In this document: positions 45,792 to 59,000 of the stretch, piece by piece
Layout of the letters: each line of letters starts with the position of its first letter
Position numbering within the stretch: position 1 is the first letter of the stretch
Assembly (NCBI RefSeq): GCF_003574315.2
Contig: NZ_AP025739.1
Span: 4,712,001-4,776,000 of the forward strand
Reading direction: 5' to 3'
Length of the DNA stretch: 64,000 bases
Source: Capsulimonas corticalis
GTDB lineage: Bacteria > Armatimonadota > Armatimonadia > Armatimonadales > Capsulimonadaceae
Notes under the pieces: model-generated
Database searches by the model: none
Seen by the model: only the letters and a program-made list of their open reading frames with translations
Told to the model about the DNA's origin: nothing
Position numbers and translations under genes: made by a program

Positions 45792-45828
45792 ACATTGTAT
45801 TTCATTCGATCACTGGCGTCCATGAGCG

Positions 45829-45975
45829 CCCCGGTTATAAAACCCGGGTCTGGGAGCGCAAGGCGCTAAGCGTCCGTGCCGGACGCAAATGCCAGCTATC
45901 GACAACATGCTCCTCCGTCCGGCACGGACGGTTAGCGGCTCCTGCCGCTCCCAGACCCGGGTTTTATAACCGGGG
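45829..45975. repeat. Large inverted repeat between yeaH and spoVR
   Basis: Arms 45829-45885 and 45916-45975 pair over about 57 bp. The outer 30 bp (CCCCGGTTATAAAACCCGGG and on) are perfect; the inner part has small gaps, then GTCCGTGCCGGAC matches again. The loop is about 30 nt. There is no T-run, so it is not a standard terminator, although it may reduce spoVR expression or stabilise the upstream mRNA end. Confidence 0.85.
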
Positions 45976-46041
45976 ACAACGCGACCGGATATCCATCCGA
46001 GGCCATGGGACGCGGCTTGGTCGTTATCCTCTCTTGATCGA

Positions 46042-47523
46042 ATGGGGTTACCTACTATCATGGGCATGTCTCTCTCGGAACGTGATGAGCTGGAGCGGTG
46101 GATTGAGATCATCTGGGATCAGGCGCGTGAGTTCGGCCTGGATCCGTATCCCACCCATTTTGAAGTCGTCCCGCAGCATGTGATCTATGAGCTGGGCGCG
46201 TATGGACTGCCGGCGCGCTTCTCGCACTGGACCTTTGGGCGCGATTACCATCGCCAAAAGACGTCGTACGAATACGGCATGTCCAAGATCTATGAGATCG
46301 TTTTTAATACCGACCCGTGTCAGGCGTTTTTGGTCGAAGACAACTCCATGCTGTCCCACAAATTCGTCGCTGCGCACGTGCTCGGGCACTGTCACTTCTT
46401 CAAGCACAACTCCTACTTCCAGCACACGAACCGCCGGATGATCGAGCAGATGCGGGTGCACGCCGAGCGGATCGCCGAGTATGAGAAGCAGTTTGGCTGG
46501 CGCGAGGTCGAGAACTTTCTCGATACCGTCATGACCGTGGAGATGCACTTCGACCCGTCGGCGCCGCTCGTCAAGCGCAAGTCAGCCGAGCAGCACGAGG
46601 ACGACCGGCTGCGCGAAGGCCAGCCGATGAATACGGATTACGACGACATCTGGAACGTTGCCGGCCGCCCGGATCGGCCGAAGCCAAGGGCGCGCAAATT
46701 CCCGGAGGAGCCCGAGCGCGATTTGATGCGCTTCCTGATGGAGTACGGGCGCGACCTGGAAGAGTGGCAGCGCGACATCATCGAGATCGTGCGCAGCGAG
46801 ATGCTCTACTTCCTGCCGCAGATGCGCACGAAGATCATGAACGAGGGCTTCGCGTCATACTGGCACGAGAAGATTCTGGAGAGCCTGGACCTTACCAGCG
46901 AAGAGCACTGGGAGTTCCGGCGTCTGCACTCCTCGGTGCTGTCGCCGTCGGGATCGCGCGCCCAAATCAACCCATATTACGTCGGCTTCCAGATTCTGAA
47001 GGACATCGAGCGGCGCTGGGACGGCGTGATGGAAGTCGGCGACGACGAGGAAACGGACTGGATGGGCCGCACCATCGCCCGCCCGACCGGCGAGGGCCGC
47101 GCCAAGCTGTTCAGCGTCTGCGAGGAAGACAACGACGTGACGTTCCTGCGCCGTTACCTCACGGACTCGCTCGTCAAGAAGCTCGATCTCTACACCTACA
47201 AGCTTCAGGAAGTGGACGGCGAGAAGATGTGGGTCGTGCAGGACACCGATTGGCGGCGCGTCCGCGACTCCATGGTCGACTCCATGACCAACTTCGGTCA
47301 GCCGATCTTGACGGTCGAAGACGGAGACTACCAGCGCCATGGCGAACTCTACTTGAAGCATGCTTATGACGGCAAGCGCCTGGACCTGGAGTACACCGAG
47401 CGTGTGTTGAAGAACGTCCATCGACTTTGGGGGCGTCCGGTGTATCTGGAATCCGTCGCCGACGACAAAAAGATCGTCTTAAAGTGCGGTGACAATGGCG
47501 AGATTACTCAGGAAGTGGCATAA
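46042..47523 (+). CDS. spoVR: SpoVR family protein
   Basis: A 493-residue cytoplasmic protein. FGLDPYPTHFEVVPQHVIYELGAYGLPARFSHWTFGRDYHRQKTSYEYGMSKIYEIV, HVLGHCHFFKHN and NEGFASYWHEKIL are diagnostic for SpoVR/YcgB. The family is linked to spore cortex formation in Bacillus, yet it occurs widely in non-sporulating bacteria together with PrkA and YeaH. No spore genes are seen here. Starts at 46042, 46060 and 46066 are all possible; none has a strong Shine-Dalgarno site. Confidence 0.95.
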   Translation: MGLPTIMGMSLSERDELERWIEIIWDQAREFGLDPYPTHFEVVPQHVIYELGAYGLPARFSHWTFGRDYHRQKTSYEYGMSKIYEIVFNTDPCQAFLVEDNSMLSHKFVAAHVLGHCHFFKHNSYFQHTNRRMIEQMRVHAERIAEYEKQFGWREVENFLDTVMTVEMHFDPSAPLVKRKSAEQHEDDRLREGQPMNTDYDDIWNVAGRPDRPKPRARKFPEEPERDLMRFLMEYGRDLEEWQRDIIEIVRSEMLYFLPQMRTKIMNEGFASYWHEKILESLDLTSEEHWEFRRLHSSVLSPSGSRAQINPYYVGFQILKDIERRWDGVMEVGDDEETDWMGRTIARPTGEGRAKLFSVCEEDNDVTFLRRYLTDSLVKKLDLYTYKLQEVDGEKMWVVQDTDWRRVRDSMVDSMTNFGQPILTVEDGDYQRHGELYLKHAYDGKRLDLEYTERVLKNVHRLWGRPVYLESVADDKKIVLKCGDNGEITQEVA

Positions 47524-47554
47524 GTTATGCATACGATGTAAGCGATCATAAGAT

Positions 47555-47583
47555 TCCCAGCGCCGCCGGAGACGGCGCTGGGA
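47555..47583. terminator. Hairpin after spoVR without a T-run
   Basis: TCCCAGCGCCG and CGGCGCTGGGA form an 11-bp stem with a 7-nt loop. A GATG follows rather than T residues, so termination is doubtful. Confidence 0.45.
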
Positions 47584-47598
47584 TGAAAGAGCATCGCG

Positions 47599-49032
47599 AT
47601 GCATGGTTTACCCAGCGCACGTCAAGAAAAATCGGCGTTCCAGAAGCTTCGCCACTCGATCGAAGTCAAGCGAATCGCCGGGCGCTCCGCCGCTCTCGCG
47701 GAGGCGCTGCAAAACTATCCCCTGCAAAAACTGCTGGCCCAGGCCAAAGGGCGCGTGGTCGAGACCGCTCGGGTCCGGCCGCTTGAAGAGCGGGCGTCGC
47801 GTGAGGCGCGCGCGCAAATCATCGCCTTAACTCAGATCGCCGAATCAATCTCCGATAAGCCTGCGCGCGCCGTCCTCTTCCGAACCGTCCTGCCGATCTT
47901 CGGCGAAGCGCTGGGTTTTCAGGGCGGTGAGTGGTCCGTGTGCAAGGCGACGGTCCGCGCGCTGGGAACGATCTGGGGCGACGACAAGATTGTCTCGCTG
48001 CTCGCCTACATTACCGAAAACCATAAAGACATCGTGGTGAGCCGCGCGGCGGCGACACAGCTGGCGAAGATCGGCGGCGCCGAGGCGTTCCGGGCGCTGA
48101 CCAACGCGCTCGGCCATCGAGATCGGGACGTTCAGCGGATTGCCGAACAAACGCTGGAGCTGCGCAGCAACTACAGTTTTGCCGTTGCTGCTCTCGAAAA
48201 CGGCCTGAAACATGTCTCGCCCGAAGTCCGCCGCCGGTCCGCGAATGTGCTGGATCGTCTGAGCTGGAAGCCCGGCGCCCCGGAAATGGAAGGCTGGCGA
48301 ATGGCGGCCCGCCAGGATTGGGAGGGAGCTGTGTCTGCGGGCGCCGCGTCGATCCCCGCTCTGGAAGGAGCGATGAAGGGGAAGGACGCCCGGGTGCGCG
48401 AGCAGGCGGCGAAATCTCTGGAGGCGATGGCGTGGCGTCCGCGACAGTATGCGATGACGGCCTGGTATCATGCGGCGCGGCGCGACTGGGACGCGGCCGC
48501 GGAATTGAAAATCAGCGCCACCGCCGCGCTGGCCAATGCGCTGGACGACGAGGACGAAACCGTCAGCGACCCGGCCGGCGCCTGCCTCGCGCGCATCGGC
48601 GCCTATTCCGTTCCGACACTGGCGTGTTCGCTGCGGGATAGCTGGGATGTGCGAATGCAGCAGCGCGCGTCCCACGCGCTCACAGTGATCGCGCGCAATA
48701 CGCAGGAGCGCGGCAATCCCCAAGTTACTTCGCTTTATATCGACGCCGTTCCAGCGCTGACCGAAGCGCTCGCCGACGGTCACAACCAGGTCCTGCTGGA
48801 GCCCGGTTATGCGCTGGCGGAGATCTCCGAACACGTCTTCGACTCGACTCAAGTCTTTGCGGTGTTCGAGGATTCCATCGATCGGATCCGCGAGGTTGTC
48901 AGCGCCCAGCATCCGATCGTCCGCAAGGAGCTGGAGGAGTGCCTTCGGCGAATCCAGGCTTCGGCAAACGCCGGCGCCCCCGGCGGCTCCCGCTATATTG
49001 GCCTTGGCGACCGCAGCGGCAGCCGAAAGTAG
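47599..49032 (+). CDS. HEAT-repeat protein
   Basis: A 477-residue alpha-helical protein. From about residue 80 it shows repeated helix pairs ending in motifs such as ALGHRDRDVQRIAEQTL, VSPEVRRRSANVLDRL, GKDARVREQAAKSLEAMAW, and DEDETVSDPAGACLARIG. These are typical of HEAT/Armadillo scaffolds. Two copies of a longer unit (about MEGWRMAARQDWEGAVSAGAASIPALEGAM and MTAWYHAARRDWDAAAELKISATAALANAL) suggest internal duplication. No catalytic site is visible; a protein-binding role is likely. GAAAGAG lies upstream of the ATG. Confidence 0.8.
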   Translation: MHGLPSARQEKSAFQKLRHSIEVKRIAGRSAALAEALQNYPLQKLLAQAKGRVVETARVRPLEERASREARAQIIALTQIAESISDKPARAVLFRTVLPIFGEALGFQGGEWSVCKATVRALGTIWGDDKIVSLLAYITENHKDIVVSRAAATQLAKIGGAEAFRALTNALGHRDRDVQRIAEQTLELRSNYSFAVAALENGLKHVSPEVRRRSANVLDRLSWKPGAPEMEGWRMAARQDWEGAVSAGAASIPALEGAMKGKDARVREQAAKSLEAMAWRPRQYAMTAWYHAARRDWDAAAELKISATAALANALDDEDETVSDPAGACLARIGAYSVPTLACSLRDSWDVRMQQRASHALTVIARNTQERGNPQVTSLYIDAVPALTEALADGHNQVLLEPGYALAEISEHVFDSTQVFAVFEDSIDRIREVVSAQHPIVRKELEECLRRIQASANAGAPGGSRYIGLGDRSGSRK

Positions 49033-49079
49033 CGTTCGCTCCCCGTACAGGAAATACATATTAAAGGCAGTTGCCAGGA

Positions 49080-49625
49080 ATGCAGATTCACAAGACAGAA
49101 GTGGAAGTCGTTCGCGGCAGCGTCACCGATCAAGAGGTGGACGCGATCGTCAACGCCGCCAACACGAGCATGCAGGGTGGGGGCGGGATCGATGGACGTA
49201 TCCACCGGGCTGCGGGGCCGGCGCTGATGGAGGAATTGCGGCGCGTCGCGCCGCACGGCGCTAAAACAGGCGTCGTCGTGGTGACGGGAGCACACAAACT
49301 GCCGCAGAAGTATATTTTTCATACCGCCGGCCCCGTTTGGAACGGCGGCAAGTCGGGCGAATCGGAAAAGCTGACCAGCAGTTACCGAGGATGTCTGGAA
49401 GCCGCCGATAAGCTCGGACTATCCAGCATCGCTTATTGCTCGATCTCCACCGGCGTTTATCGCTATCCTTTGGATCTGGCCGCCCAGGTCTGCATCAGCA
49501 CAATTCAGGAATATCTGCTCTCCCATCCGGAAACGCGGCTGCGGCGTATCGTTCTGGCAATGTTCGGCCCGGCCGAGTTCGACGTGTTCGCACAGGCGCT
49601 GGCGCGGCCGCTGCAAGAGAGCTGA
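49080..49625 (+). CDS. Macro domain protein, probable ADP-ribose (O-acetyl-ADP-ribose) hydrolase
   Basis: A 181-residue single-domain protein. VEVVRGSVTDQEVDAIVNAANTSMQGGGGIDGRIHRAAG is the macro-domain ADP-ribose-binding core with the catalytic-type NAAN and GGGGIDGRIH loops. AYCSISTGVYRYPLDLAA is the second loop. This is the MacroD/YmdB type that removes ADP-ribose or deacetylates O-acetyl-ADP-ribose. ATG 49080 gives the normal N-terminus; an upstream TTG is possible. No ADP-ribosyltransferase partner is adjacent. Confidence 0.93.
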   Translation: MQIHKTEVEVVRGSVTDQEVDAIVNAANTSMQGGGGIDGRIHRAAGPALMEELRRVAPHGAKTGVVVVTGAHKLPQKYIFHTAGPVWNGGKSGESEKLTSSYRGCLEAADKLGLSSIAYCSISTGVYRYPLDLAAQVCISTIQEYLLSHPETRLRRIVLAMFGPAEFDVFAQALARPLQES

Positions 49626-49644
49626 AAAATAGTTGCGCCAGGGA

Positions 49645-49674
49645 TTGACTTCCGAAGGGCCGTTCGCGTATACT
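49645..49674 (+). promoter_or_regulatory. rRNA promoter P1
   Basis: TTGACT, an 18-bp spacer and TATACT. It is the first of four promoters in the same style before the rRNA operon. Confidence 0.8.
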
Positions 49675-49772
49675 ACCTCTCGTTGCCGGGCCAAAGAGCC
49701 AGTGACACAGAGCTAAGACGCTCTACTCCGAAGCTCCTTCCCAAGTATGCTGAAAAATACTTTCTCCAAGGG

Positions 49773-49802
49773 TTGACAAACTCAAGCGAGAAAGCGTATA
49801 CT
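49773..49802 (+). promoter_or_regulatory. rRNA promoter P2
   Basis: TTGACA (49773-49778), an 18-bp spacer and TATACT (49797-49802). It is followed by ACTCCTCGCCGCTCAGCC, shared with P3. AT-rich sequence upstream may be an UP element. Confidence 0.9.
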
Positions 49803-49921
49803 ACTCCTCGCCGCTCAGCCAAAGTCGCTGACGGTGACGAAGCGAAGACCGCTTCCCCGAAGCTCCTTCCCGTATACGAAGCAATCCTGAAAAAGGCTGC
49901 TAAAAAAGATTTTCTGAAGGG

Positions 49922-49951
49922 TTGACAAACACTTCGAAAGTCAAGTATACT
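49922..49951 (+). promoter_or_regulatory. rRNA promoter P3
   Basis: TTGACA, an 18-bp spacer and TATACT, with the same downstream sequence as P2. Confidence 0.9.
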
Positions 49952-50072
49952 ACTCCTCGCCGCTCAGCCAAAGACGCTGGCGACGAGAAGCGAAGAGTGC
50001 TTCGATCGAGAGTTTGCTGGATGAAAATCGCAAGCTTCGAAAACAAGATTTGAAAAGATTTCTGATCAGGGG

Positions 50073-50102
50073 TTGACAAACGCTGCAAAGCGAGTGTATA
50101 AT
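50073..50102 (+). promoter_or_regulatory. rRNA promoter P4
   Basis: TTGACA (50073-50078), an 18-bp spacer and consensus TATAAT (50097-50102). It is the strongest of the four on paper and the closest to the 16S gene. Confidence 0.92.
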
Positions 50103-50226
50103 ATCCCTCGTCAGTCAGCCGAAGAGCGAACTTTACGAGAGTAAAGTGAAGGCTTCGGAGCCGATAAGAGCAAGAACGAACCTCCGCGCTGCAAGGGTAA
50201 CCGAGTGGGGGTGAGCAGAGTTTGAC

Positions 50227-50259
50227 TTCAGAGCAATCTGAATTTCAGAGCGATCTGAA
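50227..50259 (+). other. Twin hairpins with GNRA tetraloops in the rRNA leader
   Basis: TTCAGA-GCAA-TCTGAA (50227-50242) is followed after one base by TTCAGA-GCGA-TCTGAA (50244-50259). The stems are identical and both loops fit GNRA. Confidence 0.75.
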
Positions 50260-50295
50260 TTATAGTCACGCTTTTCTTACCTATGACCGCAAGGC

Positions 50296-50324
50296 CTATC
50301 CTCAGGATAGCGTGGTTTTTTATT
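50296..50324 (+). terminator. Terminator-like hairpin in the rRNA leader (possible attenuator)
   Basis: CTATCC-TCA-GGATAG is followed by CGTGG and then TTTTTTATT. In this position it would act before the 16S gene unless transcription is antiterminated. Confidence 0.5.
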
Positions 50325-50412
50325 GCTCGAAATCTGGGGTTGATCTTGATATTTGTCAAGCTTTACTCTGGAAACCTGGACAGGGTGCCGAATAGGGCAG
50401 TGTTTGGGGCGG

Positions 50413-50451
50413 CGATGCACATTGATAACTAAATAGTGAAATCGTGTAAAC
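50413..50451 (+). other. 5' strand of the 16S processing stem
   Basis: This segment (CGATGCACATTGATAACT and on) is complementary to 52396-52433 with only a few mismatches or single-base bulges. The pair would form the RNase III-type stem enclosing pre-16S RNA. Confidence 0.85.
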
Positions 50452-50721
50452 AACAACCTTTGAGTGCGTACTCCTCATACTAGGGCTAAGGCTTTCTATT
50501 TATAGAATTCTGTAGTCTTCTGGAGAGGAACGAATAACGAATAAGGGGTCAGGGATAGTCCGCGGTTTCTGCATAATGGATATATTGGTGTAGTTTACTA
50601 TAGCATATATTCGCGGAAACTTAGCAAAACTATTGGAACTATGGACCTAGCCGGCCATAGTATCTCAAACGCATCTCATGATTTTAGGATCTGGGGCTTC
50701 GGCTTCAGTCTTTAAATATTA

Positions 50722-52240
<1,519 letters not shown>

Positions 52241-52395
52241 TGAGCTGCTGCTAGTCTAAGCAAAGACGTTCAGAATACGAAAGTATAATGAACTGGCAGG
52301 CTTAGCGAAGCGCGCTCTATCAGGTCGATCTATCCCTTGAGAGAGCAGATATCTAGTATATCTCTCTCGAATGACTCCTTATTCGTCACGAAAAG

Positions 52396-52433
52396 GTTGA
52401 CACGATTTCCTATTTAGTTTTCAATGTGCATCG
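52396..52433 (+). other. 3' strand of the 16S processing stem
   Basis: Reverse complement of the segment at 50413-50451 with about four differences. Confidence 0.85.
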
Positions 52434-52523
52434 TTTTTTCTTTCACAAGAGAAGACGATACGGTCGTGAGCCATCATCGAATGGGGCGACTGCACAGTGA
52501 TCGATCCAAAGTGATCGGTCATT

Positions 52524-52554
52524 CTTCTGTTCTTTGACAACTTCATATTGCGCG
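52524..52554 (+). other. 5' strand of the 23S processing stem
   Basis: These 31 nt are complementary to 55723-55753 with one mismatch, forming a long RNase III-type stem around pre-23S RNA. Confidence 0.9.
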
Positions 52555-52704
52555 TGATACGTTTTCAAACTGCGTATCACGAATACACATGACATGTGCA
52601 AGAGCATGTTGTGTGTGGGTAAATAGCGTACAATTTTGCTGAGTGGCTATGACTTTGATTTATCATTGTGCATAGTACTCTTAGCGAACACTTTGTGTTT
52701 ATTT

Positions 52705-55638
<2,934 letters not shown>

Positions 55639-55722
55639 AAATAAACTACAATAAAACTTTGTAGATATAAACTACAAAATAAAACACAAATGCAATCATA
55701 AAAGATTAGTACGTGAATTTAC

Positions 55723-55753
55723 CGCGCAATATGAAGTTGTCTAAGAACAGAAG
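55723..55753 (+). other. 3' strand of the 23S processing stem
   Basis: Complement of 52524-52554 with a single mismatch. Confidence 0.9.
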
Positions 55754-55792
55754 ACATACAATTTGAGGCTGAAACAACAGCTTCTACAGATT

Positions 55793-55907
<115 letters not shown>

Positions 55908-55989
55908 TTAAACATCAATCACGAAAGTGATGACAATCAATCACGAACAGTGATGAAACAGAAGCATCCAAAAGATGTGAACCAGAAAC

Positions 55990-56025
55990 AAACAAGCCTC
56001 ACAGCATAAGCTGTGAGGCTTGTTT
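55990..56025 (+). terminator. Terminator of the rRNA operon
   Basis: A perfect 15-bp stem, AAACAAGCCTCACAG / CTGTGAGGCTTGTTT, with a 6-nt loop. Two small TCAC/GTGA hairpins precede it at about 55915-55955. Confidence 0.88.
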
Positions 56026-56077
56026 GCATATGATATGGGACCAAACGTCTCGATATTCCTCTCATTGCGACTTCATG

Positions 56078-56086
56078 TGGTAAAGT
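56078..56086 (+). promoter_or_regulatory. Extended -10 promoter with leaderless start of the SARP gene
   Basis: TG-g-TAAAGT ends 6 nt before the ATG at 56093. The arrangement is the same as at 4403-4418. Confidence 0.5.
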
Positions 56087-56092
56087 ATTGGT

Positions 56093-59000
56093 ATGGAGAC
56101 GGAAAGACAAGCTGGCGGGCCGGATATCTGGCGCATCGAACTCTTTGGCGGCCTGACGGCTTCGCGGGGCGATCGGAAAATTGAGCGCTTTCCGACGCAA
56201 AAGGTGGGCGCTCTGCTCGCGATGCTGGCGTTTTATCCACGCCAGCGGCACACCCGTGAAGAATTGATCGATATGCTCTGGCCGGACGCGGATCTGACGG
56301 CGGCGCGCAACCGACTCAGTCAGGCGCTGGTCTGGCTGCGCCCGCAGCTCGAGCCGGAAGGCGTCGAGCGGGGAAGCGTTCTCATCGCGGACCGCGTCAA
56401 TATTTCGCTGACGCCGTCGACCTTCACGACGGATACCGCGGATTTTGAGGCTCTTGTCAAAGACGGTCAGCGTGAAAACGGCGCCGAAGCACGTATCGAT
56501 ATATTATCACGCGCCGTCGGCCTCTACCAAGGGCCGCTCCTCTCCGGATACTATCAAGATTGGATACTCGATGAGCGGCAGCGTCTCCTCGACGCATTTC
56601 TTCTGACATTGCGTTCGCTGGTTTCCCTGCATGAGCGAGCCGGGGACAGCGAACTCGCGCTGACTTACGCGCGCAAAGCCCTCGCCGCCGATCCGCTTCA
56701 GGAAGAAGCGCACGCCGATGTGATCCGCCTGCTGGCTGAAAGCGGACAGAGCGCCGCCGCGCTGCGGCAGTTTCAAGAGCTGAAACGCGTTTTGGACAAG
56801 GAGCTGGCCGAGGAGCCGTCGCCGGCGACGCTGGCGCTTGTCGATCGCATCAAGCAAAACGCCTCTACTCCCGTCGCCGCGCCGATCGCGGCCCCGATCC
56901 GGACGGCCCCGCTTCCCGCCCCGCTCACTCGTTTGTTCGGACGAGACGAGGAGATAGAGCGCGTCCGCCAGACGCTGATCTCCGGCGGCGCGCGCTTAGT
57001 CACATTGATCGGCCCCGGCGGCTCGGGAAAGACGCGTTTGGCGCTTGCCGCCGGCGCGCGCGTGGAGCAAGATCGCTCGGGAAGCGTGGTGTTCGTCGCC
57101 CTCGCCGATCTGGACGCGGCGCCGATGATCCTCGCGGCGATCGCCGCCGCCCTGCGACTGCCGGCGGATACCGCCGGCGCGCTTCTCGATCAGGTCATGG
57201 AGGCGCTCGCCGCTCGCCCGTTTCTCCTCATTCTGGACAACCTGGAGCACTTGGTGGGCGGCGCCGGATCGCTCGTGCGTGATCTCTTGGAGAGAGTCTC
57301 TTCTCTGACCATCCTCGCGACGTCGCGCCAGCGTTTGGGGCTGGAATTCGAGCGTGAGATCGCCGTTCCGCCGCTGCATATCCCCACCGGGAGCGCGGAT
57401 CCGCAGGAACTGCTGGAGTCCGCAAGCGTGCAGCTTTTCGTCGATCGCGCGCGCGCCGTCAATCCCGACTTTGGCGTGACCGCCGCCAACGCGGTCGCCG
57501 TGGCGCAAGTCTGTGAGCGCCTGGAAGGGATTCCGCTGGCGATCGAGCTTTGCGCCGCATGGGCGCAGACACTCACGCCAGCGCAGATGCTGGAGAAATT
57601 GGAGCGCCGCTTCGATCTGCTGGTCAGCCGGCGCAGCGATATCACCCCACGGCATCGGACTCTGAGAGCGGCGCTGGAATATAGCTATCTTCAGCTGCCC
57701 TCGGACCTGCAATTGGTCTATAAATCGGTCTCCGTGTTTCGCGGGAGCTGGAGCCTGGAGGCGTCCGAATCGATTTTGGCCGGAGCATCCGAGCAGGCGG
57801 CCGCCTCCGGATCTTCCGGAGGGCTCTGGCCGGCGCTGCGAGCGCTGACGGAACTGCGGGAGCGTTCGCTGATCGTGGCGGAAGAAACCGACACGGCCAT
57901 GCGCTTCCGCATGCTGGAATCCCTGCGCGAGTTTGCGAGCGAGCAGCTCTCCTACGCGGAGCGCGCGGCGCTGCGACGGGCGCACGCGCTCTGCTTTTTG
58001 CAGATGTCGGAGCAGGCGAACTCCCGCGTGGCGGGATCGGATCAGGATCGCTGGCTGGCGACTCTCGATCTGGAGCAGGAGAACCTGCGCGCCGCGCTGA
58101 GCTGGAGCCTGGAGACGGAAGAGTCGAATGTCGGGCTTCGGCTGGCGGGCGCGATGGGGGGATACTGGTCCGTGCGCGGAACGCTCCAGGAGGGCGTCGA
58201 CTGGCTGGAGCGTCTTCTGGCGCTGCCGGCGCACCATATCGACCCCGATGTCCAGGCAAAAGCCTGGAGTATCTTAGGCTATCTCTTATGGTCGCAAGGC
58301 GATTTCGCTTACGCCCGCACCGCCCACGAGCAAGCGCTGGAGCTGAGGCGTGGGATCGCCGATGAGGCCGGGGTTGCGGAGTCGCTATATCATCTGGGAA
58401 TCACCGCCTATCGTGAAGAAGATTTTCCGTCCGCAAAGTCTTTTCTGGAGGAAAGCCTTGCGAATTCGCAGGCTCGCGGCGACCGCTCCGGGATCGCCCG
58501 CGTTTTGCTCAATCTGGGGAATATCGCCTATGAGCGCCTGCAATACCAAGAAGCTCGCGACTTCATCCAGCAAAGTCTGGAAATCGAGCAGCAGCTTGGC
58601 AATCGGCGTCGAAGCGCCAACGCGCTGCATAACCTTGGACTCATCGCGCGGGACAATCGCGAATACGAACTGGCGGAGACGCTGATCCAGGAGGCGCTGG
58701 CTGTCAATCGGTCCATGTTGGACAACTACAGCATTGCAAACACCCTGGCGAACTTGGGCGCGGTGGCGGCGTTCCAGGGACAATCCGAGCGCGCTCGGCG
58801 GCTGCTTGCCGAAGGTCTCAAGCTCGCCTACGAAATCGGTAACAAGCACATCATTGCCTACTACCTCTTCCCCATGGGGATGCTTGAAGCCGAATCCGAG
58901 CGCTGGGCGAACAGCGTTTATCTGCTGTCGGCGGCTCGTCGTGTCTTCGAACAGATCGGCAGCGCCCTGGGCGCGATGGACGCGCCTCGCTTTGAGAATA

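Larger units (their letters stand above)
50103..50721 (+). other. Long rRNA leader region
   Basis: About 620 nt separate P4 from the 16S gene. The region holds twin GNRA hairpins, a terminator-like hairpin and the 5' half of the 16S processing stem, described separately. No protein-coding gene is apparent. The 270 nt between the stem and the mature 16S end contain nothing I recognise. Confidence 0.7.

Noticed and set aside
49683-49925. An 80-residue open frame with repeated KLLP and KYAEKYFLQGLT phrases
   Set aside because: It lies in the tandem promoter region; the repeats come from the duplicated promoter modules and not from a protein.
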